Source of the DNA: Microcaldota archaeon
GTDB lineage: Archaea; B1Sed10-29; WALL01; WAMD01
Assembly: GCA_027077895.1 (NCBI GenBank)
Contig: JALWQZ010000023.1
Span: 1 to 24,877, forward strand
Direction of reading: 5' to 3'
DNA length: 24,877 nt
Shown: piece by piece, positions 15,019 through 23,122 of the stretch
Layout of the letters: every line of letters starts with the position of its first letter
Position numbering within the stretch: position 1 is the first letter of the stretch
Notes under the pieces: generated by a model
Told to the model about the DNA's origin: nothing
Databases searched by the model: none
What the model saw: only the letters and a program-made list of their open reading frames with translations
Position numbers and translations under genes: made by a program

Positions 15019-15597
15019 ATGAGTAGTGCATATAAATACATTCAGAAGAGTTTTCAGGAAGCATACAAAAACAGGTCTGATGAGTTGAGGAGTAGGCTTG
15101 TTGAGTGGAGGAGAGACCCTGCAATAGTTAGGGTTGACAGGCCCACGAATATTGCCAGGGCTAGAAACCTGGGGTATAAGGCTAAACAAGGGTTTGTCAT
15201 TATCAGAGTCAGAATAAGGAGAAGTTCTGGAAGACATGAGAGACCGGACCATGTTAGAAAGCCTAGCAAGATGGGAGTTTTGAAGAAGAAGAGAGGAAAG
15301 AGCATACAGTGGATGGCAGAAGAAAGGGCAGCAAGGAAGTTCACTAACCTAGAGGTTTTGAACTCCTATTATGTTGCTGAAGATGGCAGGTACTACTGGT
15401 ATGAAGTTATAATGGTTGACCCGAACCATCCATCTATAAAGAACGACCCGAAGATAAAGTGGGTTGCGAAGGTGAAGGGAAGGGTCTTCAGAGGGTTGAC
15501 GTCTGCTGGCAGGAAGGCTAGAGGACTGAGAAACAAGGGAAGGGGCTCAGAGAAGGTTAGACCCGGTGTGAGGGCAAACCAAAGGAAGGGTAAGTGA
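15019..15597 (+). CDS. rpl15e: 50S ribosomal protein L15e
   Basis: A large-subunit protein found only in archaea and eukaryotes, 192 residues. Signatures are [18 protein letters not shown] at the start, then [32 protein letters not shown] and [20 protein letters not shown]. The length is normal. The ATG follows GGAGGTG by 5 nt. The next gene begins one base after its stop, so it leads the block that runs on to RNase P, proteasome and SBDS genes. Confidence 0.96.
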   Translation: MSSAYKYIQKSFQEAYKNRSDELRSRLVEWRRDPAIVRVDRPTNIARARNLGYKAKQGFVIIRVRIRRSSGRHERPDHVRKPSKMGVLKKKRGKSIQWMAEERAARKFTNLEVLNSYYVAEDGRYYWYEVIMVDPNHPSIKNDPKIKWVAKVKGRVFRGLTSAGRKARGLRNKGRGSEKVRPGVRANQRKGK

Positions 15598-15598
15598 A

Positions 15599-16012
15599 AT
15601 GATAACAGGGGTTGATATTGAAGCCTTTTGCTACCCCACAGAGAACATAGAAAAAGTTAAACAGGCGTTCATGACAGTGTCTCCAGTCCCGCCAGAAATC
15701 ACCCACGCCACAACCCACTTTGGTTCAAATGTTTCTGTTCTTAGGGCCAGGTTGAGCAGAAAGTCCGAGATACGTGATTTTTTGCATAGACTAACTAGTT
15801 TGCCTGAAGCGGACAAGGATAAACTTAGGGCAGAGATAAGGTCTAGAGTAGACGATAGGGGAAATTTCTACATACGGTTTGACAAGTTTAGGGCGCTGGA
15901 TGGCGAACTTGATATAACTGACTCAAGTGATGCCATAAAGGTGTCAATCAAGTTTACCACTTACCCGAGATCATTGGATAAGGCAATTGAGGAGATAGAT
16001 GAGTTGATATGA
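15599..16012 (+). CDS. RNA-binding domain protein, PF01877 family
   Basis: A 137-residue protein of a small archaeal family (PF01877, often annotated as RNA-binding or exosome-associated). It has GVDIEAFCYPTENIEKVKQAF at the start (about 4-24), THFGSNVSVLRARL and a long helix pair (EADKDKLRAEIRSRVDDRGNF). The function is not settled; it regularly sits between L15e and RNase P genes, which suggests a part in RNA processing. The ATG lies one base after the rpl15e stop, and the stop overlaps the next start (ATGA). Confidence 0.82.
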   Translation: MITGVDIEAFCYPTENIEKVKQAFMTVSPVPPEITHATTHFGSNVSVLRARLSRKSEIRDFLHRLTSLPEADKDKLRAEIRSRVDDRGNFYIRFDKFRALDGELDITDSSDAIKVSIKFTTYPRSLDKAIEEIDELI

Positions 16013-16566
16013 AGTACTATGACATCCTTGTGGATCCCAAGTTTGAGGGGGTCATTGAGAGATTAGGGTATTCCAAACTCGGTGTGGGTATCCAGGTTTT
16101 GGACAGTAACGAGATAGATATGGCTTATGCTAGGGACAAACTGGTTTTTGTTAAATCTTCAAATTCACTGGAGAAGAACAGAAGAATCTTGAAGTCACCG
16201 TGTGATGGAATTGTTGACCCTGTTTTTCCTAGACTACTGGCATTGGATTACCCTGCGATGACGATTGCCAAGGACAACGATTGTTCAATTATTCTGACTT
16301 TGTCTAATCTTGAAAAGTATACTGGAATACAAAGAGCAAATTACCTATCAAGAACTCGCCTTCTGGTAAAAATGGCAACAAAAAAAAGGCTGAGGGTAAT
16401 TCTGACTACTGGCGCATCTAGCGAGTTTCAGTTGAGGACACCAATCCAGTTGATCTCATTTGGCAAGGTTTTGGGCATGACAGATAGTCAGGCAAAGAGG
16501 GCAATTGGGCCTGCGGTTGAGCATATTAGGAGGAGGGTTTATGATACCGCCAACTCTGAAAGTTAA
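16009..16566 (+). CDS. rnp3: RNase P protein component 3 (Rpp30)
   Basis: A protein subunit of archaeal RNase P, which trims the 5' leader of tRNA precursors; Rpp30 works as a heterotetramer with Pop5. The 185-residue TIM-barrel-like protein has YYDILVDP, CDGIVDPVFPR (about 65-75) and VILTTGASSEFQLRTPIQLISF (about 130-151). It is shorter than many archaeal forms (about 200-230). The start overlaps the upstream stop (ATGA). Its 3' end overlaps pop5 by 26 bp, which fits its partner being made from the same message. Confidence 0.9.
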   Translation: MKYYDILVDPKFEGVIERLGYSKLGVGIQVLDSNEIDMAYARDKLVFVKSSNSLEKNRRILKSPCDGIVDPVFPRLLALDYPAMTIAKDNDCSIILTLSNLEKYTGIQRANYLSRTRLLVKMATKKRLRVILTTGASSEFQLRTPIQLISFGKVLGMTDSQAKRAIGPAVEHIRRRVYDTANSES

Positions 16567-16900
16567 TAAGAGGTACATTGCATTTAGGATTATTGCAAAG
16601 CAGGTGTTTACCGAAAAGCAGGTATTACAGGCCATGAGACAGTCTGTTTTATCATTTGCTGGTGAAGATGGATATGCTTGTTCTAATTTTGATGTTGTTT
16701 ATTATGATCAAGAGAACATGGTGGGGGTAGCAAGGGCGACAGATTCAACCCTAGATACGATTATTCTCTCACTGAGTTTAGTAGACAACATACAGGGTAG
16801 GCGTGCTGGAGTTCTGATTACAGGTGTCTCTGGGACTGTCAAGAAGGCAATGCGCAAACTCCTTAAAGAAAATATATTTAAAGGAGATACCACTCAATAA
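16541..16900 (+). CDS. rnp2: RNase P protein component 2 (Pop5)
   Basis: The Pop5 subunit of RNase P, which with Rpp30 supports catalysis by the RNA. The 119-residue protein starts MIPPTLKVNKRYIAFRII, the typical family beginning, followed by YACSNFDVVYYDQENMVGVAR and SGTVKKAMRKLL. An upstream in-frame start at 16505 was not used because the ATG at 16541 follows GGAGGG closely and begins at the conserved motif. It overlaps rpp30 by 26 bp. Confidence 0.92.
   Translation: MIPPTLKVNKRYIAFRIIAKQVFTEKQVLQAMRQSVLSFAGEDGYACSNFDVVYYDQENMVGVARATDSTLDTIILSLSLVDNIQGRRAGVLITGVSGTVKKAMRKLLKENIFKGDTTQ
16872..16880 (+). promoter_or_regulatory. Possible internal TATA-like box for psmA
   Basis: ATATATTTA at the 3' end of pop5 would place a start near 16903 and leave a short leader with GAGGTGA before psmA. 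It may give the proteasome and SBDS genes extra transcription inside the superoperon, but the box also encodes conserved-frame residues, so it may be chance. Confidence 0.35.
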
Positions 16901-16915
16901 TACCGAGGTGATTGT

Positions 16916-17647
16916 ATGTATCCTCCTTCTGCGTCGGCTTATGATCGTGCAACGACTGTATTTAGTCCGGATGGAAGGTTGTTCCAAGTAGAGTATGCAA
17001 AGAAGGCAGTTGAAAAGGGGACTACTGCTGTTGGTCTAGTTTTCAATGGTGGCGGATTAATCGCCACTGACAAACTCATAGACTCTAAACTAGTCAACGT
17101 AAAATCTGTTGAGAAGGTATTCAAGATAGATGAGCACATAGGTGCGGTGGCTTCTGGTCTGGTTGCCGATGCTAGGAAGTTGATAGACCACGCCAGGGTT
17201 GAAGCCCAGAGAGAGAGGGTTGTCTACGGGGAGTGCATCCCTGTTGAAACGCTAACTAGGTCCATATGTGACTTGAAACAGTCCTACACACAGTACGGTG
17301 GTGTTAGGCCTTTTGGTGTTTCGCTTATAATCCTAGGTGTTGACAGGACAGGAACTAGGATGTTTGAGACTGATCCTAGTGGTGCGTTTTCGGAGGTTTA
17401 TGCTTCTGCCATCGGGCAAGGCAAATCCACTGTGGATGAAATGTTTGAGAGTAAGTATGACAAAAACCTCAAGTTTGAGGATGCCGTAAAACTGGCTGTC
17501 AAAGCCTTGAGGGAGGCGAATAAGAATAATTCAACATGGGATGGTCTTGAGGTTTATTACATAACCGAGAAGGAGAAGAAGTTTAAGGAATTACCAAAAG
17601 GTGAACTTGAAAAGATTGTTGGAAAAACGAAGAGGCGATCCAAATGA
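16916..17647 (+). CDS. psmA: Proteasome subunit alpha
   Basis: The alpha subunit of the 20S proteasome, which forms the outer heptamer rings and the gated entry pore. The 243-residue protein has the conserved N-terminus with the YDR gate motif (residues 9-11) and VFSPDGRLFQVEYAKKAV, then GTTAVGL and KVFKIDEHIGAVASG. The tail is rich in Lys and Arg. The ATG follows GAGGTGA by 4 nt. Its stop overlaps the SBDS start (ATGA). The catalytic beta subunit is not in the window. Confidence 0.97.
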   Translation: MYPPSASAYDRATTVFSPDGRLFQVEYAKKAVEKGTTAVGLVFNGGGLIATDKLIDSKLVNVKSVEKVFKIDEHIGAVASGLVADARKLIDHARVEAQRERVVYGECIPVETLTRSICDLKQSYTQYGGVRPFGVSLIILGVDRTGTRMFETDPSGAFSEVYASAIGQGKSTVDEMFESKYDKNLKFEDAVKLAVKALREANKNNSTWDGLEVYYITEKEKKFKELPKGELEKIVGKTKRRSK

Positions 17648-18354
17648 TACCTGTAGATAAGGCAGTTGTAGTTAGGTACGAAAAGGGTGAGGAGAGGTTT
17701 GAGATACTTGTTGACCCCGAGAGAGCATGGGAGATAAAGGAGAAGAAGGATATCACTTTGATAACTAATCTAGATGATATCCTAGCGTCACTAGATGTGT
17801 ATAAGGATGCTAGGAAGGGAGAAAGGGCCAGTGAGTCAGAGGTCCAGAAGCATTTTAACTCAGACGATAAGAAGTATATAATATTCAAGATAATCACAGA
17901 TGGCGAAATGCACTTGACTACTGATCAGAAGAGGAGGATGCAGGAGGAAAAGAAGAGGAAGATAATCAACTTGATAGCAAGTCAGGCAATTGACCCAACA
18001 ACAAACCTACCTCATCCTGTATCCAGAATTGAGAGGGCGATAGAGGAAGCAGGTGTTCACATTGACCCGTTGAAACCTGCAGAAAGGCAGGTAGATGAAA
18101 TCGTAGATAAATTGAGACCGATAATACCAATAAAGATTGCAAAGGCTAGAATTGAAGTGAAGATCCCAGCCCAGTATGCATCTAGGGTGTATGGCTACCT
18201 AAAACAGTTGAAGCCGGTTAAGACTGATTGGCTGAATGATGGCAGTTTATCTGCGGTCATTGAGATACCTGCTGGTATGCAGACAGAAGTTTTTGACAAG
18301 TTAAACTCAATGACACATGGAACAGTGTACTCCAAATTGATTCAAGTGATATGA
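17644..18354 (+). CDS. sbds: SBDS family ribosome maturation protein
   Basis: The archaeal counterpart of the Shwachman-Bodian-Diamond syndrome protein (Sdo1), which acts in late 60S-type subunit maturation; in eukaryotes it releases eIF6 together with EFL1. The 236-residue protein has the three-domain layout: N-terminal domain (VDKAVVVRYEKGEERFEILVDP, about 4-25), a helical middle (DQKRRMQEEKKRKIINLIAS) and a ferredoxin-like C-terminal domain (IKIAKARIEVKIPAQYASRV). It overlaps psmA by ATGA, and its neighbours downstream are the exosome genes, the standard archaeal order. Confidence 0.96.
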   Translation: MIPVDKAVVVRYEKGEERFEILVDPERAWEIKEKKDITLITNLDDILASLDVYKDARKGERASESEVQKHFNSDDKKYIIFKIITDGEMHLTTDQKRRMQEEKKRKIINLIASQAIDPTTNLPHPVSRIERAIEEAGVHIDPLKPAERQVDEIVDKLRPIIPIKIAKARIEVKIPAQYASRVYGYLKQLKPVKTDWLNDGSLSAVIEIPAGMQTEVFDKLNSMTHGTVYSKLIQVI

Positions 18355-18366
18355 GTTCACGAAACT

Positions 18367-18384
18367 ATTTTAAATGGTTTAAAT
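18367..18384 (+). promoter_or_regulatory. Tandem TATA-like boxes before rrp4
   Basis: ATTTTAAAT (18367-18375) and GTTTAAAT (18377-18384) lie just after the sbds stop in one of the few true gaps of the superoperon (104 bp). Either could start transcription at about 18397-18407, making an internal promoter for the exosome core genes. Confidence 0.45.
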
Positions 18385-18401
18385 CATAATCATGATGTAA
18401 T

Positions 18402-18424
18402 TGGAGATCAGGGAGTCTCTCCCC
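18402..18424 (+). promoter_or_regulatory. Small GC-rich inverted repeat before rrp4
   Basis: GGAGA (18403-18407) can pair with TCTCC (18418-18422), or alternatively GGGAG (18411-18415) with CTCCC (18419-18423) around a 3-nt loop. It would sit at the 5' end of a message from the tandem TATA boxes. It is not followed by a T run, so it does not look like a terminator. A role in leader stability or autogenous control is a guess. Confidence 0.25.
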
Positions 18425-18458
18425 ATCTATTTGTTTAAATTCAAGCGAGGTGAATGAT

Positions 18459-19085
18459 TTGAGGGAGATTGTTATACCTGGAGAACCTTTGGGTGAAGCG
18501 AATCAGGATAGACTGCCGTATGGTGTCTTCAGGGAAGGAGACAAGTTGTATTCTGCCCTATACGGGCTTGTAGAGCCGGACAAGGGCATTAGAATAACCC
18601 CGTTGAATGGTAGGTACCTTCCACGAGTAGGCGATGTTGTTATAGGTATTGTTATAATGGCTAGGCATTCTGGGTATGTGGTGGATATAAATTCCCCATA
18701 TGTGGGGCATTTGTCCATTCCTAGGCATTCGAATTTGAAATTCCCAAGACTAAACCCTGGGGATGTTGTAACTGTGAAAATTGCCAGTAAGAATGAAGTT
18801 GGAGATGTTGCCCTAGAGTCCCCTAGGCGGCTCGTGAAGGGGAAGTTAATAGAAATCTTGCCGACTAAGATACCAAGAGTGTTCGGAAAGAGTGGTTCAA
18901 TGCTGGATCTGATAAAGAACACGACAGGAGTGCAAATGATAGTTGGCAGGAATGGAAGGATATGGCTACGTGGTGAGCCTGATGCAATAATAAAGGCAGA
19001 GCGGGCAATTAGGTTCATAGAGGAGAACGCTCACAAGTACGGTGTTACCGATGCTGTTAAGAAAATGTTGGAAGGTGATATCTAA
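18459..19085 (+). CDS. rrp4: Exosome cap protein Rrp4 (S1 and KH domains)
   Basis: An RNA-binding cap subunit of the exosome that gives processivity and poly(A) preference. The 208-residue protein has the N-terminal domain ([11 protein letters not shown]), an S1 domain with [15 protein letters not shown] and a KH domain with [12 protein letters not shown] and [12 protein letters not shown]. The start is uncertain: a GTG at 18450 is in frame, but it lies inside the AGGTGA Shine-Dalgarno (18448-18453). The TTG at 18459 sits 5 nt after that motif, like other genes here, and gives a family-like start MREIVIPGE. The stop overlaps rrp41 by one base (TAATG). Confidence 0.92.
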   Translation: MREIVIPGEPLGEANQDRLPYGVFREGDKLYSALYGLVEPDKGIRITPLNGRYLPRVGDVVIGIVIMARHSGYVVDINSPYVGHLSIPRHSNLKFPRLNPGDVVTVKIASKNEVGDVALESPRRLVKGKLIEILPTKIPRVFGKSGSMLDLIKNTTGVQMIVGRNGRIWLRGEPDAIIKAERAIRFIEENAHKYGVTDAVKKMLEGDI

Positions 19086-19837
19086 TGGGAGGTCACAATC
19101 CTGGAATAAAATTATTGGATAAAGATGGTAAGAGGATAGATGGTAGGGGTCTTTATGACCTTAGACCTATAAAGATGGAGATAGGAGTTTTGAAGAAGGC
19201 AGATGGTTCTGCTTATCTAGAATGGGGTGGGAATAAGGTTATGGCTGCGGTATATGGCCCCAAACCAGTCATGCCTAGGCACCTAGCGAACCCGTACAAG
19301 GCAGTCCTTATGTATAGATACAACATGGCACCGTTCAGTGTTGATGACAGGAAGAGGCCAGGGCCGGATAGGAGGTCAATAGAGATTTCCAAGATATCCA
19401 GAGATGCGTTGGAGAGAATCGTGATGACAGAGTACTTCCCAAATACCATGATTGAGATATTTGTTGAAATACTGCAAGCAGATGCTGGTACTAGGTGCGC
19501 TGCTCTAACTGCAGCGTCTTTGGCGCTGGCAGATGCAGGGATACCCATGAGAGACCTAGTGGCCGCTTGTGCTGCTGGTAAGATAGACGGAAAGGTTGCC
19601 CTTGATTTGAAGAAGGAAGAGGACAACTATGGAGAGTCGGACATGCCCCTTGCAATATCTCCTAGGACAGGCGACATACTCCTGTTCCAGATGGATGGCC
19701 TTCTAACCAAGGAAGAATATCTAGAATCCCTTCACCTAGCATTGGAGGGAGCCAAAAAGGTTAGTGAGATGCAGAAAAAGGCCTTGAAGGATAAGTACAA
19801 AATTGAAACATTGGGTGGTGAAGATGACAAAGTTTGA
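19085..19837 (+). CDS. rrp41: Exosome catalytic subunit Rrp41
   Basis: The phosphorolytic RNase PH-type subunit that degrades RNA from 3' to 5' and can add tails in reverse. The 250-residue protein has [16 protein letters not shown] (about 15-30), [21 protein letters not shown] with RNA/phosphate-binding Arg residues, and [15 protein letters not shown] (about 134-148). The two acidic active-site residues are in place, Asp180 and Asp186 (in ESDMPLAI), with the same 6-residue spacing as in known archaeal Rrp41. It starts one base inside rrp4 and overlaps rrp42 by 14 bp. Confidence 0.97.
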   Translation: MGGHNPGIKLLDKDGKRIDGRGLYDLRPIKMEIGVLKKADGSAYLEWGGNKVMAAVYGPKPVMPRHLANPYKAVLMYRYNMAPFSVDDRKRPGPDRRSIEISKISRDALERIVMTEYFPNTMIEIFVEILQADAGTRCAALTAASLALADAGIPMRDLVAACAAGKIDGKVALDLKKEEDNYGESDMPLAISPRTGDILLFQMDGLLTKEEYLESLHLALEGAKKVSEMQKKALKDKYKIETLGGEDDKV

Positions 19838-20633
19838 AGATGAAATGCTTTGGAATATAAAGTCAGATTATGTTCACAGACTTGCCCAGCAGGGGCTTAG
19901 GGTAGACGAGAGAGGGCAGTTTGATTACAGACCAATAGAGATAATCCCCGACTATGTAACAAGACCTGCTGGCTCTGCTATGGTTAGAATGGGGAATACT
20001 ACAGTCATTGCAGGGGTTACGATGGATGTAGGTACTCCTTTCCCAGATACGCCTGATGAGGGAATTCTGATAACTAATGCAGAGTTAGTTCCCCTGGCCT
20101 CGCCTAATTTTGAGCCAGGCCCACCTGACGAGGATTCAATAGAGTTTGCTAGGGTTGTTGATAGGGGAATAAGAGAAGGGCAGGTAATTGATTTGAATAA
20201 GTTGTCAATCGAGCCTGGCGAGAAGGCTTGGATGGTGTTTATTGACCTGCATGTATTGGACTACGATGGGAACTTGTTTGATGCAGGTGCACTTGCTGCG
20301 ATGACTGCATTGAACGTTGCAAAGGTGCCAAAGTATGAGGACGAAAAGATTATAAGGGAAGAAGTGTCTATGAATATGCCTATTAAAAGACAGGTAGTCG
20401 AGACCACATTCGCTAAGATAGATGATTTCCTAGTGGTTGACCCAGTACTAGACGAAGAGAAGTCTGCAGACGCTAGGCTTACAATTGCCACCACAGATGA
20501 TGGATACATTTGTGCGTCACAGAAGGGTGGTCCAGGACCAATAAAGGTTGATGAAATAGAGCAAATGATTGATTTGGCATTTGAAAAGGGAGACTACCTG
20601 AGAAAAATTATGAAGGATGCAATAAAGAAGTAA
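19824..20633 (+). CDS. rrp42: Exosome subunit Rrp42
   Basis: The non-catalytic RNase PH-fold partner of Rrp41; three Rrp41-Rrp42 pairs form the hexameric ring. The 269-residue protein has [18 protein letters not shown] near the start, [21 protein letters not shown], and the [23 protein letters not shown] stretch (about 100-122) typical of Rrp42. The frame is open upstream to 19803, but the ATG at 19824 follows GGTGGTGAAG and gives the expected N-terminus. The overlap with rrp41 points to coupled translation, which fits a 1:1 complex. Confidence 0.96.
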   Translation: MTKFEDEMLWNIKSDYVHRLAQQGLRVDERGQFDYRPIEIIPDYVTRPAGSAMVRMGNTTVIAGVTMDVGTPFPDTPDEGILITNAELVPLASPNFEPGPPDEDSIEFARVVDRGIREGQVIDLNKLSIEPGEKAWMVFIDLHVLDYDGNLFDAGALAAMTALNVAKVPKYEDEKIIREEVSMNMPIKRQVVETTFAKIDDFLVVDPVLDEEKSADARLTIATTDDGYICASQKGGPGPIKVDEIEQMIDLAFEKGDYLRKIMKDAIKK

Positions 20634-20643
20634 GGTGATTATT

Positions 20644-20967
20644 GTGAAAACAAAGAAAGTGCATATCACTGGTAAGTTTGGAGCAAGGTACGGTAAAAAG
20701 GTCAGGGATACCTATAAGCAGGTTATGAAGAAGCAGAAGGAATTGTATGAGTGCCCAAAATGTGGTAAGAAGAAGGTTAAGAGAATAGGTTATGCTTTGT
20801 GGGAATGCCAGGCGTGTGGCTACAAATTCGCAGGTGGCGCGTACGAACCATTTACAAACGTTGGCAAAGTTGCAATTAGGGTTGTTTCTTCTCATACTAG
20901 AGGTGAGGAGGCTATTAAGGAGATTGAGGAGGCCGAATCTGAGGAGAAGTTTGAGGTGGTTGAATGA
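20644..20967 (+). CDS. rpl37ae: 50S ribosomal protein L37Ae (eL43)
   Basis: A zinc-ribbon protein of the large subunit. The 107-residue protein starts KTKKVHITGKFGARYGKK and has a Cys4 zinc site at Cys37, Cys40, Cys55 and Cys58 (CPKC, CQAC), then GYKFAGGAYEPFT. The start is the GTG at 20644, 5 nt after AGGTGA; an earlier in-frame GTG lies inside that motif. The last 25 or so residues form an acidic extension (EEAIKEIEEAESEEK), longer than the usual end near residue 90. Its stop overlaps the rpoP start (ATGA). Confidence 0.94.
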   Translation: MKTKKVHITGKFGARYGKKVRDTYKQVMKKQKELYECPKCGKKKVKRIGYALWECQACGYKFAGGAYEPFTNVGKVAIRVVSSHTRGEEAIKEIEEAESEEKFEVVE

Positions 20968-21095
20968 CATACGTCTGCATGAAGTGCGGGAAGGAATTCA
21001 ATGAACTGCCTCCGGACATGACTTGTACATACTGCGGCTATAAAATAATAATGAAGAAGAGCCCCCCCATTGCAAGAAAGGTGAAAGCTGAGTGA
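20964..21095 (+). CDS. rpoP: DNA-directed RNA polymerase subunit P (Rpo12)
   Basis: The smallest RNA polymerase subunit, related to eukaryotic Rpb12, which binds zinc and helps assemble the D-L-N-P platform. The gene encodes 43 residues, short enough to be missed by length filters. It has two CxxC pairs, Cys5/Cys8 (VCMKCGKEF) and Cys21/Cys24 (TCTYCGYKI), then KKSPPIARKVKAE, as expected for the family. It overlaps rpl37ae by 4 bp, and the Brix gene starts one base after its stop. A run of seven C (21062-21068) encodes Ser-Pro-Pro. Confidence 0.94.
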   Translation: MTYVCMKCGKEFNELPPDMTCTYCGYKIIMKKSPPIARKVKAE

Positions 21096-21096
21096 G

Positions 21097-21600
21097 ATGA
21101 TTATCACAACATCTAGAAAACCGTCTAGAAGAACTAGGTCCTTAGGTAGAGATCTAGAGTGTGTTCTTGACGGGAAATATGTCACTAGAGGAAAGGCGAG
21201 TATTGATGTCCTTGTTGACCGTGCTATAAATGAGGGGGAGTACAAAGTAATCATCATCTCTGATATACATGGCAATCCAGGAAAGATACAAGTTATAAAC
21301 GCGACTGAAGATTCATGGGTGTGGGATCCGCTTATCCTGAATTTGTCGGGTGTTTCTTTGCAGAGAGAAGTTTTGTCTAAACAGGGTGTAAAGTTGAAAA
21401 AGGTGAGTTTTAACAGTTTATCTGTCTCAAACGAAACAGAGCATGATGTCATTTCATACTTTGGGCTGTCACCTATTTCCGAATCGAGGAATAAGATGAT
21501 TGTGAAAAACAGCGAGATTTCTTTCTATATGGGCTCGAGAGAAGTCGGTCCCAAAATTCTTATAAGGGAGTGGTATTATGCGAACCAGCCTGAGGTTTGA
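21097..21600 (+). CDS. Brix-domain ribosome biogenesis protein (Imp4-like)
   Basis: A 167-residue single-domain Brix protein, related to eukaryotic Imp4, Brx1 and Rpf factors that bind pre-rRNA. The start MIITTSRKPSRRTRSLGRDLE is typical, followed by YVTRGKASIDVLVDRA (about 28-43) and GNPGKIQVIN. Archaeal members are thought to help rRNA folding or processing. The ATG lies one base after the rpoP stop, and the gene overlaps pcc1 by 23 bp. This position between RNA polymerase P and Pcc1 is usual for archaea. Confidence 0.88.
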   Translation: MIITTSRKPSRRTRSLGRDLECVLDGKYVTRGKASIDVLVDRAINEGEYKVIIISDIHGNPGKIQVINATEDSWVWDPLILNLSGVSLQREVLSKQGVKLKKVSFNSLSVSNETEHDVISYFGLSPISESRNKMIVKNSEISFYMGSREVGPKILIREWYYANQPEV

Positions 21601-21820
21601 GATGGATCCTGACCTGGCTGAGGATGTAGCATTCTCTTTAAATGTCAATAAGAAATTAAATAGGGGTAATATAGAAATAGACAGTAGAGATGGTGAGTTA
21701 GTTTTTGTTATCGACACACCTGATTTAACTGCCATGAGGGCGGCTTTGAATACTCATTTGAGATTGCTTAGTATGATATTAAATACGTGGGAGGTTGTTG
21801 AAAATGGCAAGTCAAGGTGA
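21578..21820 (+). CDS. pcc1: KEOPS complex subunit Pcc1
   Basis: A small dimerising subunit of the KEOPS complex, which makes the t6A base at position 37 of tRNAs reading ANN codons. The 80-residue protein fits the CTAG/Pcc1 family: LRFEMDPDLAEDVAFSL at the start, VFVIDTPDLTAMRAALNTHLRLLSM (about 42-66), and a C-terminal helix. The length is normal. A GGGAG motif precedes the ATG. It overlaps the Brix gene by 23 bp and prefoldin beta by 17 bp. The other KEOPS subunits (Kae1, Bud32, Cgi121) are not in the window. Confidence 0.85.
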   Translation: MRTSLRFEMDPDLAEDVAFSLNVNKKLNRGNIEIDSRDGELVFVIDTPDLTAMRAALNTHLRLLSMILNTWEVVENGKSR

Positions 21821-22121
21821 TATAAACCAATACCAATCCTTAGTGCAGCAGTACCAGGTGATATCTGTTGAGAGGCAGAGGGCAGAACTGCAGATAAGAG
21901 AGATTGAGTCGAGTTTGAAGGAATTGGGTAAGGCAGATGGAAAGACGTACTTATCCATCGGTAGAGTTCTTGTTGAAAAGCCAAAGAAGGAGATAGTCGA
22001 CGAATTGGAAAAGCAGAAGAAAGAACTATCAGAGAGGGTAGACACCCTAAAGGTTAAGGAGGAATCCTTGTTGAAAAAGATAAAAGACCTAGAGCAAAAA
22101 CTCTCAAGTGAGTCTAAATGA
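21804..22121 (+). CDS. pfdB: Prefoldin subunit beta
   Basis: A subunit of the hexameric jellyfish-shaped chaperone that passes unfolded proteins to the thermosome. The 105-residue protein is two coiled-coil helices (about 5-45 and 65-103) joined by a beta-hairpin region (GKTYLSIGRVLVEKPKKE), the standard beta-subunit plan. The ATG at 21804 follows GGGAGG by 9 nt; TTG codons just upstream in frame were not used. It overlaps pcc1 by 17 bp and the DHH gene by 4 bp (ATGA). Confidence 0.9.
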   Translation: MASQGDINQYQSLVQQYQVISVERQRAELQIREIESSLKELGKADGKTYLSIGRVLVEKPKKEIVDELEKQKKELSERVDTLKVKEESLLKKIKDLEQKLSSESK

Positions 22122-23092
22122 AGCGTTTACTTGACTATTTGAGAGAATCGAGCAATGTATTCATTATGTACCACACGTCCCCGGATCCAGATGCGATAGG
22201 TTCTGCTATAGCACTGGCTAGGATCTTGAGGGCTCTAGGTAAGAATGTTGAAGTGTTTAAAGAAAAAAATATGAATGAGCAAGTCAGCGCAGTTGTCGAG
22301 TTATCTGGAGAAACCCTAGTTGAGAAGCCTAGTTTTAACAGTGGTCTGTTGGTGGTTGTAGATACGAGCGCATTATCTATGATAAATAGAGAAACCTTTG
22401 ATTCATTTAAGGGTTATAAGGTTGCGATTGACCACCACTCTATGAGGGATAACTATGATGGATTTGATTATGTCTTTGTGGATGATACTGCAATTGCTAC
22501 TGCTATACTGATAAAGGAACTGGCTGAGAATTTGGGTGTGCATCTAGATGAGACGACTGCAAGGCTGTTGGGAATCGCCATGATTACAGACTCTGCGAAT
22601 TTTATAATAGGTGATGCTAGGTTGTTTAGGGCATTGGCAGACATCCTAGATATAGTTGATTATCAAGAACTCATGGACATTGCGAACATGCCGCTGAGTT
22701 TCTCCGAGAGGGTTGCTAGGTTAAAGGCCACATCAAGATTGAAGTTATATTTTGTGGATAATTACATCATTGCGACCACAAAGTCTTCTGCTTTTGAGGG
22801 TAGTATTGCTAGGGCATTGATAGAACTAGGGGCAGATGTCAGTTTTGTTGCTTCTAATAATAATCCCAGTAGACTGTCTGCGCGAGCCAGCCAGAATCTT
22901 ATACAGAGAGGGTTACACTTGGGTAGGGATGTACTCCCAAAAGTTGCATCAATTTATGATTGTGATGCAGGCGGTCATGCGGGTGCAGCAGGTATGAATG
23001 GGTTTAATCCAGATGAGATAGATAGTGTTTTAGAATCATGTGTTGACCAGGTTACTATTTTTATAAAGTCAATTGAACAGAAGGCAAACTGA
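22118..23092 (+). CDS. DHH/DHHA1-family phosphoesterase (NrnA/RecJ-like)
   Basis: A predicted metal-dependent nuclease or phosphodiesterase of 324 residues. The DHH domain motifs are all present: HTSPDPDAIGSA (19-30; His19, Asp23, Asp25), VVVDTS (Asp82), DHH (105-107) and TDSANF (157-162, Asp158). The C-terminal DHHA1 domain has DAGGHAGAAG (about 288-297), the GGGH-type substrate-binding loop. Relatives degrade short RNAs (nanoRNase) or cyclic dinucleotides, or act as exonucleases. Finishing the short oligoribonucleotides left by the exosome would fit its place in the superoperon, but that is inference. It is the last gene before the coiled-coil pair. Confidence 0.9.
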   Translation: MKRLLDYLRESSNVFIMYHTSPDPDAIGSAIALARILRALGKNVEVFKEKNMNEQVSAVVELSGETLVEKPSFNSGLLVVVDTSALSMINRETFDSFKGYKVAIDHHSMRDNYDGFDYVFVDDTAIATAILIKELAENLGVHLDETTARLLGIAMITDSANFIIGDARLFRALADILDIVDYQELMDIANMPLSFSERVARLKATSRLKLYFVDNYIIATTKSSAFEGSIARALIELGADVSFVASNNNPSRLSARASQNLIQRGLHLGRDVLPKVASIYDCDAGGHAGAAGMNGFNPDEIDSVLESCVDQVTIFIKSIEQKAN

Positions 23093-23101
23093 TTTTAAAT
23101 A
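23093..23101 (+). promoter_or_regulatory. TATA-like box for the coiled-coil gene pair (leaderless)
   Basis: TTTTAAATA begins right after the DHH stop and is centred 26 bp before the ATG at 23123. There is no Shine-Dalgarno in the 30-bp gap. The spacing predicts a separate, leaderless transcript for the two downstream genes. Confidence 0.6.
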
Positions 23102-23122
23102 GCGATTTCATTAATAGATGTG

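Noticed and set aside
18391..18440. Second possible C/D sRNA before rrp4 (ATGATGT followed by a GC-rich stretch)
   Set aside because: The C box is imperfect and no CTGA D or D' box follows at a suitable distance.
18450..18458. GTG at 18450 as the start of rrp4
   Set aside because: It lies inside the AGGTGA ribosome binding site; the TTG at 18459 has the usual spacing and gives the family N-terminus.
18503..19018. Minus-strand open frame of 171 codons opposite rrp4
   Set aside because: It is a shadow of the conserved rrp4 gene and has no recognisable domain or promoter.
21062..21068. Run of seven C in rpoP as a phase-variable or frameshift site
   Set aside because: The frame through it gives the complete expected rpoP C-terminus, so no shift is needed.
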